20,315 nucleotides of DNA from Globomyces pollinis-pini (taxonomy: Eukaryota; Chytridiomycota; Chytridiomycetes; Rhizophydiales; Globomycetaceae), in NCBI GenBank assembly GCA_025399215.1, contig MU621390.1, forward strand, positions 1 to 20,315, in the 5' to 3' direction. Below the pieces are notes generated by a model. That model did not search any database, was not told the origin of the DNA, and saw nothing but the letters and a program-made list of their open reading frames with translations. Below, in pieces: positions 1 through 8,491 of this stretch (position 1 is its first letter; every line of letters starts with the position of its first letter). Made by a program: the position numbers and the translations under genes.

Positions 1-1398
1 CAAATTCATGGGATTATTCTGTCAGTGCAATCGAAAACATCAACTAATCCAACCACAGAGTCTGTTCTATTCAATCCGGACACATTTGATATGATATCGA
101 AACGATTGATATCCAGTGCAGTCTATGCATTTAAACCTGATGGTCAGTATATACTACCAGCATCTCAACAAGTGGGACGATCTTTAACAGATACTCCGGC
201 ACGCAAGATTCGAAAATTCAAAACGAAAGGAGCGCTGAAGCGTTCCCTTCTGCTCTCTATTTCCTCGGATCCACCATGGAAAGCCAATCCAGACTATGCA
301 AGACAAGATCAAGATTCATTCTTTGGAAAACTTACTATATTCAACAAAACTAAAGAACCTATTGTGATTATGTCGATTGATAGTGACTACCGATTGATTG
401 GGGATAAAGAATATGTGAATACTGAATCTTGCAAACCCGAACCCAATTTACCGATTACGGTGGAACCATTGAAATCAGTGGAAGTCAGTCTGTGCATTGA
501 AGTATTGCGATCTGATAAAATGGCAGATTTGAAATTGAAATGGTGGGGACGAGCGTTAGTAGCTCGAGACCGACCAATTCGATTTCGTATTCGAGTATCT
601 GATATGGAAGAGGAAGAAGGATATTTGGTGACTGAATACGTCAACGTCAACCACCAACCTACCAAAAAGAGTGATGATAGTTTGGCATTCTTTTATTTGG
701 ATGACTTTGACCGATTGCTCAGGTTTAATGTGGAGGTAGAGTATGATACTCAGTTGACAGTTAAAAACTTGGGTATTTATTTAAGTCCAGAAAGAATGCA
801 TATGATTGCGTACAAAGCTATCAAAGCTGGTATTTCCGAGTATGCATTGGATGTGGAGGTCAGTTCATCTGTTGAACAGTTCCAAGCACAAGTCTGGGCT
901 TTGATTGATTTCAAATGTCGACGAATCTATGCCTTGAAGATACTAATGCGACCTAAAGACGAGTACCCACAGACATCTGCAGTTTTAGGATACGTGTTAT
1001 GTCCCGATTATGGAAACAATGGAGAATTACGATCTATTTCGATGGCACAAGAAACTGTTCAATTTCCGACCTTAGAACCAGAAACGAGAATGGAGTATGA
1101 ACAAGATGATACATTCGACGATGAAGTCGTGGATAATCCAGCATCTTTAATATCCGCTGTTGTAACAAACAGCTCAAAAATCATTAGTGATGCGGTTGAC
1201 ACACATGCTAGTGTTCAGCAAGGGATTCAAAATATTGGATCTTTTGATCAGTTAGGAATTGTACTGGAGTCGAAGTTGACGTCAATTGATGTAAAACTTG
1301 AAAGAACTGTTACTGCTCTGGAAAGGACGGCGAATGCAATTGAAGGCCTTGCTGCTATGCTGAAGACGTTAGCGTTACACCAATCAAAAGAGCAATAA
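1..1398 (+). CDS. Unrecognised protein, 5'-partial, C-terminal coiled coil
   Basis: The frame is open from the first base of the window, so the gene probably begins further left. If it begins inside, the first in-frame ATG is at 91. It ends with TAA at 1396-1398 and has no intron signs. About 465 codons are visible. The first 330 or so residues look like a mixed, largely beta-rich globular region without a motif I can assign. An acidic linker follows (EYEQDDTFDDEVVDNP). The last 60 residues have regular leucine and isoleucine spacing (VLESKLTSIDVKLERTV, then ALERTANAIEGLAAMLKTL) and look like an amphipathic coiled coil for oligomerisation. There is no signal peptide in view and no membrane segment. 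I do not recognise the family. It converges on the transporter gene with 113 bp between the stops. Confidence 0.75.
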   Translation, partial: QIHGIILSVQSKTSTNPTTESVLFNPDTFDMISKRLISSAVYAFKPDGQYILPASQQVGRSLTDTPARKIRKFKTKGALKRSLLLSISSDPPWKANPDYARQDQDSFFGKLTIFNKTKEPIVIMSIDSDYRLIGDKEYVNTESCKPEPNLPITVEPLKSVEVSLCIEVLRSDKMADLKLKWWGRALVARDRPIRFRIRVSDMEEEEGYLVTEYVNVNHQPTKKSDDSLAFFYLDDFDRLLRFNVEVEYDTQLTVKNLGIYLSPERMHMIAYKAIKAGISEYALDVEVSSSVEQFQAQVWALIDFKCRRIYALKILMRPKDEYPQTSAVLGYVLCPDYGNNGELRSISMAQETVQFPTLEPETRMEYEQDDTFDDEVVDNPASLISAVVTNSSKIISDAVDTHASVQQGIQNIGSFDQLGIVLESKLTSIDVKLERTVTALERTANAIEGLAAMLKTLALHQSKEQ

Positions 1399-1511
1399 AT
1401 GTATTATCTTAAATAATAAGCCTCTATAATTGCAATGCAGCTTGTTTGGTTTAAAGAAACTAAGTATATTAATTGACTGAATACCAAAAGGCTTTAAATT
1501 GATTCCCATAT

Positions 1512-2822
1512 TTAGAAATTGATTGATTTACAATCAATGGCTTCTGAGTCGATAAAGTCTTCGATACTTGTATAAGTGGTCAAAACTAACACTATACATC
1601 CTATGGTCACACACAGTATGTGACTAAAGTTCTTGAATTGAAAAATAGGTTCACCTTGAACTTTCAACCAGCAAGCAGAAGGGAAAATGAAAGCAATCGC
1701 GGAAGCAGCCAACCCACCTGTGATATCTAAAATTGATCCAATATTACAGGTACTAACACCAATGATGGTGGTTGCAATGACCAAGGTAATTGTGAAACCC
1801 ATTAAAACAGAGTCGGATATCTTTGCAACTTTACCTGGGAAAATAACTTCAAATAGAGTGTTACGAGCGATAAATAGCTCCAATGGATATGTAAGGATAA
1901 TATCAATTGCAAATAGTGATCTTGCAATGGTAATCAATGGGTTACTTGAATCAAACAAGTTGAGAATATTTCCACTCTTGATATTGGTACTGAAAATCAA
2001 AAACCCTGAAATACCAATAGTAAGTGACATGGTACAGGCAAATCCCAAACTGTACATAGACACTTTCTTGAATGGTTCTGCACCGCCTTTTTTTAATGAT
2101 CCATAAATCTTGAAGGTTGCATGGTGACATACATAAGCAAAGCAGAGTGTTCCAATAGCACTGAGAATACCCGCTGGTTTCAATACCGTAATCTTTGGAT
2201 TGGAGACAGCTTTTGGACCTGGATTGGTTACACCAGTAACGATAACCAAGAATGCAATCATGAGAATACAAGACAATCCAACAAATGAGAGTTTGCCCAA
2301 TTTACCAATGTATCGATATGATGACACGGGCAGTAACACAAGGAAAGAGACGAAAGTAATAACAATTCTTCGATCAGTTATATAAACCAAAGCACCAGTT
2401 AATTTATCATCACCATCGATCCCAAGGATAGTGGATAGAACTAAAGGTACAGAATCACCAATCACAACCACATATGCACACATACTTCCAAAAGCAAATA
2501 AGAACGAGAAGATCGAATACAAGATGAATCCTGGTCGACCAAAACATTTCGACATCAAATCATGATATGTTTTGACATTTATCTTGATGGCCGACTTAAT
2601 TAGTGTTTGAATGGTCCAATGGATCAGACACGCGAGAATCACGACCATGATGGTTACAGTTACAAAACCGGTCTTGGCATAAGATAATGGAAATCCAAAC
2701 ACTCCAGCACCAACCATAGTCTTCCCCATATTGAACGTAGCTTGCCCAATGGTAGATTGCGCTTCAGGATTCTCACCTTCTGCACGCTCCATTTCTTTCT
2801 GTGTTTCTTTATTTTTGACCAT
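1512..2822 (-). CDS. AVT/SLC38-family amino acid transporter, intron-free
   Basis: A 436-residue polytopic membrane protein of the amino acid/auxin permease (AAAP) superfamily, most like fungal AVT vacuolar transporters and animal SLC38. A hydrophilic tail of about 25 residues precedes the first helix, whose signature MVGAGVFGFPLSYAKTG (36-52) is the family's unwound substrate and ion-binding segment. Other family marks are FAYVCHHATFKIYGSL (228-243), TYPLELFIAR (311-320) and DITGGLAASAIAFIFPSACW (366-385). About 11 hydrophobic segments can be counted, the family norm. It is expected to move neutral or cationic amino acids by proton or sodium coupling. Vacuolar or plasma-membrane location cannot be read from sequence. 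It is one uninterrupted ORF, unlike most of its neighbours. The upstream side shares an 860-bp divergent region with the first regulator gene. Confidence 0.9.
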   Translation of the reverse strand: MVKNKETQKEMERAEGENPEAQSTIGQATFNMGKTMVGAGVFGFPLSYAKTGFVTVTIMVVILACLIHWTIQTLIKSAIKINVKTYHDLMSKCFGRPGFILYSIFSFLFAFGSMCAYVVVIGDSVPLVLSTILGIDGDDKLTGALVYITDRRIVITFVSFLVLLPVSSYRYIGKLGKLSFVGLSCILMIAFLVIVTGVTNPGPKAVSNPKITVLKPAGILSAIGTLCFAYVCHHATFKIYGSLKKGGAEPFKKVSMYSLGFACTMSLTIGISGFLIFSTNIKSGNILNLFDSSNPLITIARSLFAIDIILTYPLELFIARNTLFEVIFPGKVAKISDSVLMGFTITLVIATTIIGVSTCNIGSILDITGGLAASAIAFIFPSACWLKVQGEPIFQFKNFSHILCVTIGCIVLVLTTYTSIEDFIDSEAIDCKSINF

Positions 2823-3682
2823 ATTTCAAATTTATTTGGATAAATGATTTGCATTGGCTATATTTATGTATTTCAACACTGTAGCCGTATCACTGAAACT
2901 GTTTAACCGTATTGGTATTCATTTTGTTGACCGTTTGTAGGTTTGAACCCACTTTTCAGGTCAATTTCACCTCTTTTCGGAGCTAAGTAATCTATTGTTT
3001 TATCACATGGTTGATCTTCATCTATAACGTATATGGTAAGGCAATATCAACAATTTCTATATATAGATATTGTTATCCAAATATATGGAATTAAAATGAC
3101 TCAAATCTTAACGTAAATGAAAATCAAACACTGTTTCACAACCACTGATTGAGACAAGTTTGGTTTCTGGTGAAGGCTCACTGACTTGTCAAGTGATTGG
3201 CTTTATTTATCAGCCTAACGTCATTCGTTCTTAGATCTTGCCAAAGTGCCAATTTGGCATGGAGTGGAACGTTGCCGTTTTCCTTTGTGTGAATTGAAAT
3301 TACATTGGTTAGTGTCTACTTGACAGAGTTGGCGCGTTATGTACAAGTTGAAAAACACAGAATGGTATCTATAATTGCTCTGTTTGATGATATGCATCAG
3401 TGTGTTGTGATTCCATACTTATGTTGTGGTCTTTGGCCATTGATAACCGACATTCCCAGCAACATTTGGTACCATAGATTAAGCACCTCTTCCTATGGAG
3501 AACTTGAATTTGCAAATTGTTAGTTAATGAGATTTGGCAAATTTAAAGGTGATTCAAATTAACACGATCATCTTTTTGATCACAATGATATAAGAATTTC
3601 ATATTACAGCCAATTAAATCTCTTCTTTGGTGGTGTTGGTGTGATTGGTATCTTTGTTCATGATTATTTTTTACAATATTAA
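2823..3682. promoter_or_regulatory. Divergent intergenic region between transporter and first regulator
   Basis: 860 bp with no gene I can support, lying between the starts of two divergent genes, so it should hold both promoters. Visible structure: a 26-bp near-perfect palindrome at 3049-3074 (12 of 13 pairs match, centre TATATA); a perfect 13-bp palindrome TGCCAATTTGGCA at 3247-3259; and an inverted pair GACAAGT (3153-3159) and ACTTGTC (3184-3190). The 40 bases before the regulator ATG are very T/A rich. A promoter role is inferred from position only. Confidence 0.5.
3049..3074. repeat. 26-bp near-perfect palindrome
   Basis: The left arm begins AACAAT and the right arm ends ATTGTT. Pairing outward from the centre gives 12 of 13 complementary pairs, with one T-T mismatch at the seventh position. 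The centre is CTATATATAG. It could be a dimeric regulator site or simply AT-rich sequence. It sits about 230 bp upstream of the transporter ATG and about 610 bp upstream of the regulator ATG. Confidence 0.55.
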
Positions 3683-6064
3683 ATGAGCAACGTCAAACGG
3701 CCAAAACAAGCATGCGATTTATGCAGAGCTAGGAAACGAAAATGTGACGGAGCTAAACCAGTATGCGCACCTTGTGCAAAAGCAGCTTCTAAATCTAAAA
3801 ATGGTAACAATTCTGCATTTGTCATAATCTCAAAAAATCCCCCGTTTTGGTTTATAATCACTAAATGATTAGGGCATATTAATTGCAACTATTCAAATGG
3901 GCCTGCTGCAAGGTTGGTTTAGTATTTGTTGACGCTTTAGAAATTCTCCATCAAAACTACATGAAGTATTACTGGCTAAACTGGAATCAATGGAAAACTT
4001 GCTAGCGAAAAAAGATTCTACAATCGTCATTTCTTCTAAATCAATTGAAGATCGGGTTAAATTTCTGAGTGATAACATTTTGAAAGCAAATTCAGAGTTA
4101 TTAGGGCCAAAGGAGATGGATATACGTTCAAATATTACGCTTGACTCATTAGACATATCTCAGACCAACACTAGTCCCTCTATTGCTAGTGAACTTTTAA
4201 CTGGTACTTCTGGAGCCAGCCGATGTAATCCAGTACTGTTTCTTTACCAATTGTAGCCTTTTTCAATAGTATTCCCGGGATTGGCACTTTTCAAACTGCG
4301 ATGAGAGAATCAATTCCATTTTTAACAAAGATTTCCAATTTATCCAACTACCCATCACCAGACATCAATCGAGACGAGGTCGCAGAGGAACATCTAATTA
4401 GAATAAGTCGATTATTTTACACTGGGTATTCGGTTGATCAGAATTTGTCCACATGCATGTTGGCAGATAGGTTTGTGGAGAGTGCAAACTAATGTATTAG
4501 ACCAAAAAGGCTATCACCATTGTTAAGAAAGGCGCTTTGCTTTCAAAGCATATTTTTTTCTACACATCCAACGTTTTTTGGAGTGAATAAGAAACCAGTG
4601 TTTATTGATCGATTAAATGCATCCAGACAGTTTATGTTACCCGAAAATTATAGAGAAATGATCAGGGAAACCAATATTTTAGTGGACAGTAGCAACAACC
4701 AAGAGGTGTGTGATGATATTCGCGCACTATTGATCTACACTTGGACTTCTTTTTCCTTAGGAAACATGAGCGAAGCTTACAGTATACTAAGTAAACAAGT
4801 TTGTGACTGATTTCTCTAGATACAGCTTTCTTGAAAGGCCAAATGACAAATATATTCAATCCTGCAACATTTTCTTCAAATGCGAATAAAAGGACACCCA
4901 TTTTGACATGTGACCACTTAATGTCATTATCAATCCGACCAATGATTGACACTTCTGGATTTTGTCCTTTGACTGATCAGGATCGACTTGAACGCTATAC
5001 ACTATGGCTTCACTTTTTGATTATAGATTCTTATTTGAATATGGTAACTCTATTACATTCTCATGCATAAGATATATGGAAGTGGATACTTGATTGATGA
5101 AAGTTTACTTTCCATGGTCAGTTACCCAACGTTCCAGCCTTTTCGGCCACCTCACACTGGATTACCAAAGCGAACTTTAGCAACAAACACAATTTGGGAA
5201 GATTGCCCATTTGCACTGTTATTTGACGACGTGATTGAAATGAAAACAATTATCACTCGTAATTTGCCAAACCCTGCATTTTTGGTGGAAGCACAGTGTA
5301 ACCTTGCATTACTTGGAAGAAGGGTACTACGTTTTTCAAGATCGGATAAAAGCAGATTATCAGTCAACGAACTTAGCTCTCATACACTTCTGCTTCATAA
5401 CTTGATTCTGGCTGAAATGGTTGATTTACCTCATACGTACGTTCCATTTACCAGTTTTGAGTTTTTCACCCCAGAGAAACCTGAATTAGATGCATCGCTG
5501 ATGACTCCATTAGTTCCAATGTCAAGTGACTTCTTGCAGCTGATCTTAACTAGACTCACAATGTTTTCATTTTTGCATTTACCTACTGCTCAAATGGGTG
5601 TTCGACAACTTTACCCCTTGACTCATCAAAAATATCCAGAATATTCAACACCAGTTGTATTTATAACATCTTTGAAATGTGCAGCCTATTTGATCAAACT
5701 ATCGAGATTTAGTGGAGGAGCCAGCCATTCTACATTTAATATCCATGGCTATCCAAGTGAACAACTTTCCCAATGTCTGGAAAAACCATTAGATGATACG
5801 CTTCCTTCTCCTATACTCTCATGTGCAGCCAATGTGATATTATTATACATTTCAGTTTCGGCAAGTTTGATTGGTCTTCGAATTCCACCAGTCAATCACG
5901 ATTATTTAGCATTAGGCACACAAGTGGCCAATACCGTCATAATACCGCATCTAAATCACATATCTACCGTATGGCCATTAGCTGCAGTTTTTGCAAAAAA
6001 GATAGGGGAGATATTACAAGGAGGTGATGCAGAGTTTTGGTCATCACAAACATATTATGTATAA
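3683..6064 (+). CDS. Zn2Cys6 transcription factor (first of three), seven exons
   Basis: Joining 3683-3803, 3873-3912, 3941-4224, 4257-4470, 4501-4790, 4820-5043 and 5072-6064 gives 721 residues, with introns of 69, 28, 32, 30, 29 and 28 nt. All are GT-AG and all phases agree. The N-terminal zinc cluster reads CDLCRARKRKCDGAKPVC, with ligands C11, C14, C21, C28, C31 and C45. The sixth cysteine lies in its own 40-nt exon, so the fifth-to-sixth spacing is 13, longer than usual. A leucine-rich segment follows (LHEVLLAKLESMENLLAKK), the usual dimerisation element. The rest resembles the fungal middle homology region, including DRPKRLSPLLRKALCFQSIF. It should be a nuclear, sequence-specific regulator binding CGG-type half sites; its targets are unknown. 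It is diverged from the two downstream paralogues. Without splicing it looks like a broken pseudogene, but the consistent phases argue against that. Confidence 0.85.
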
Positions 6065-6165
6065 ATTATAACATACAAACTAAATTACAATAAACTAATG
6101 GAATCATGTTTATCTCATCATTAGTTTGCTTAGCGTCTCTGTTTCCGATTTGTTTAAGGTTTTGA

Positions 6166-6212
6166 ATCAGTTGCCCCACAGATCGGTTTGTATCAGTTGC
6201 CCCACAGATCGG
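6166..6212. repeat. Two direct 21-bp repeats upstream of second regulator
   Basis: Copies at 6166-6186 and 6192-6212 are identical over 21 bases and share the core TTGCCCCACAGATCGG, separated by five bases. They lie 90-136 bp upstream of the ATG at 6302. Both end in CGG, the triplet recognised by many Zn2Cys6 proteins, so they may be operator-like sites for one of the adjacent regulators. That link is inference. Nearby TCGGGTAAAA and TTACCCG (6209-6270) form a weak inverted pair. Confidence 0.55.
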
Positions 6213-6301
6213 GTAAAACTGGGGTGCTCTGAAACTTTCACTTAATTTTGCTCGAGAAAAATTACCCGTTTTTACTTACCCCAAGAAAATTGTGAACAGT
6301 A

Positions 6302-7913
6302 ATGCAAGAACGAATTCGAAAAGTAGCATGCGGTATCACTTTGTTTATTAAGTATAGAAAATTGCAGGATAAAGAAGAAGAAATGTGATGGAGCTTTTCC
6401 GGTTTGTTCTACTTGTAAAGCTGTAAAATCAAAATCAAAGACAAAATCAGATTGTCATTACCAGAAATCTACAAAGTATTACCAGATTGTGGAAGCAAAG
6501 TTATTGGATCGAATTGAATATTTGGAAACCCAATTAAATCAAGTTGGGATACCAGTGAATCAGGACTTGGATTTAAATTCAAATTCTTCAACCGCAATGG
6601 AAACATCATTGCAATTGCATCAATCAGAAAACCAAACAGCGTCGAATTTATTGCTGAGTTTCAGTAAAGAGGTTCTATTTACCAAATATTATTTGCCACA
6701 ATCTGCAGTTTTATATTCGCCATATAATTTTGGTAACATTTTCGAAGATCTGGATCATAATGAATTCGAAAATGGTTTATCAGTAGTGGAAATTTCACAA
6801 TCAATTCGACGTTCTTTGATGGACTGTTTCAAACTATTTGCAAGTGGTAGCTTCGATGATTCTTATAAACTATTTTGTAACTCGTTCGTGATTTAATTAA
6901 AAATAGTTTTTAATTATGCAAAAGGAAAGAAGTATTCGTTGTTGAACGAAAAGGCGGTTTTCAATTTTCCAACTGGATTTCCAACGAATTTACCAATCAT
7001 ATCTATTCCCGTTATACAATTAAACGAAGATGAAAATCTTGAACTTCAAATTCTTTGGAGTGTGTTTTTAAAAGTCGACAATTTGTTGAATACTTCAACT
7101 GATGAATCATTCATTATACAAGAAGCGTCAATATCAATCGATGGTATGATAAAAAATAACACCGTATATCCAGAAGGGTTTCAGAGAAATATGGCATTGT
7201 TGTCTAATCTGGATAGTTCATTGAAACAGATATTTACGGATCACATCAAAATGATTAGGCAAGTTAGAAATTGTGTGAACTTTTATAAAATGGACTTAAG
7301 CAGGGTCTCGATTGATGACATCAAGGTTAGAGTGAACGCCATGCATGCAAAAACCTTGCTGTTTTTTAAAAAGGTTCCTGAAAAAGGCAGGATATTTGAC
7401 ACATTTGAATCTTTTGAAGTAGCTTATTCGTTTCAACCGCTCGAAAGTGTCAATTTAACTCGAATGAATATCTTTCCGTTTATGATATATACCATGTTAT
7501 GTGCCATGATTCACTCAAAAGCCTTGCAAATGGGTTGTACTAGTCGTTACCCACTCACGAATTCCAATCGGTTTGCAACTTTTGAAAGTCATGAAATTCT
7601 TCTATTTCATATTAGAGCGTACAAATATTTAATCACACAATACTTGTATCATACAAAATCAGCCGTTCAAGACGAACCTTTGGATGCCTATCAAATTGCC
7701 AACTATATCTGTACTTCATTTGAAATTAGTAAAACTATACTAGCAGGATTAGCAGTATTGCCCAGTTATCGAGTATACCTTCGAGAAGCGTTCATGACTA
7801 TAAAAACGGAGATATATCCATGTGTAATGGAAATTGGTTGGAAATGGGGCGTCGGTTCTTTCTATGCATCCAAACTTCAGGTTCTATTAAGGTTATATGC
7901 CAATGTAATATAA
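6302..7913 (+). CDS. Zn2Cys6 transcription factor (second of three), paralogue A
   Basis: Exons 6302-6332, 6358-6876 and 6907-7913 give 518 residues; the introns are 25 and 30 nt. The start ATG is chosen because the short first exon supplies RKVAC, the first zinc ligand. The spliced cluster reads ACENCRIKKKKCDGAFPVC with ligands C10, C13, C20, C27, C30 and C43. The last spacing of 12 is longer than the common 6-8. A coiled-coil linker (YYQIVEAKLLDRIEYLETQL) follows at about 52-71. The remainder is a helical effector domain shared with the next gene, including VEISQSIRRSLMDCFKLFA, LELQILWSVFLKVDNLLNT and, near the end, the GWKWGVGSFYAS segment. The role is a nuclear transcription regulator with unknown target. 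Intron 1 separates the first and second zinc ligands; retaining its 25 nt would shift the frame inside the zinc finger. Confidence 0.87.
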
Positions 7914-8491
7914 GAATATTTATAATAGTCCCTTGAAATGATTCATTATGAGCTTTTATTGCCCGTTGCAATGAGTCATTATTAGCATTATTGCTTTCGC
8001 TTTTCGATGTGGCAGGGTTGGCAGGGGAGGCCCGGATCGGAGTTCAAGGGAGGCCCCGATAGAACCCGGGCGGCCGATTAAGGAGAAGGAAATCAGCCAA
8101 TGATGACGTAGAATTGCACTGGTTCATTCGATCCACATCAACGCGCTATGCTATTTACATTTTTATTGCTCCTAATGGTCGCTTTTAAGTAGAGAGCTGC
8201 TATCTACACCATGAACCGGCGAATTAATTATCAGTTTGAAACAGAATGAAACTTCACAGGCGACATTAAGAACCAATAGTACACCAATTACTATTACCAG
8301 AAGATGTTACCAGCAGAAATCAAATATAATATTGAAGGAAATCATGTCCTTGTTAATTCTTTATATCCTTTACATGAATCCAAAGTCACGTTAGGTCCTT
8401 TTTTTTGGTGGCAGTAGATTCATGTTTTACATTTAGGATTGGAAAAGCATTTAACCGGTCAGATACCAGCCAAAACTTTACAAATATTTTT
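7914..8491. other. Intergenic region between the paralogous regulators, with GC-rich island
   Basis: 578 bp with no gene. About 7936-8000 holds a degenerate tandem pair of roughly 33 bases built on TCATTAT-AGC-TATTGC. From about 8008 to 8085 the base composition switches abruptly from AT-rich to strongly GC-rich, including a foldable hairpin (8030-8071) and several CGG/CCG triplets, for example CCGGATCGG at 8032-8040 and CGGCCG at 8071-8076. The rest, to the ATG of the third regulator, is ordinary AT-rich sequence and presumably contains its promoter. Confidence 0.5.
8030..8071. repeat. GC-rich hairpin with CGG triplets
   Basis: GCCCGG (8030-8035) pairs with CCGGGC (8066-8071), and immediately inside ATCGG (8036-8040) pairs with CCGAT (8056-8060). 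The loop is 15 nt, with a five-base bulge on the 3' side. The 11 pairs make this one of the stablest structures in the window. It may be a cruciform or regulator-binding site, a small structured RNA, or a remnant of inserted DNA. No terminator role is implied, since this is eukaryotic. Confidence 0.5.

Noticed and set aside
3305..3523. 72-codon plus-strand ORF upstream of the first regulator
   Set aside because: It starts without ATG and has no recognisable motif or homology-like pattern; it lies in an expected promoter region.
3683..6064. Pseudogene interpretation of the first regulator (stops and frame changes)
   Set aside because: Every interruption coincides with a 28-69-nt GT-AG interval whose removal restores frame and family motifs, including the missing sixth cysteine.
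8405..8491. Upstream extension of the third regulator
   Set aside because: The frame is open there but has no ATG and no similarity to paralogue A, whose protein starts at the equivalent of 8492.
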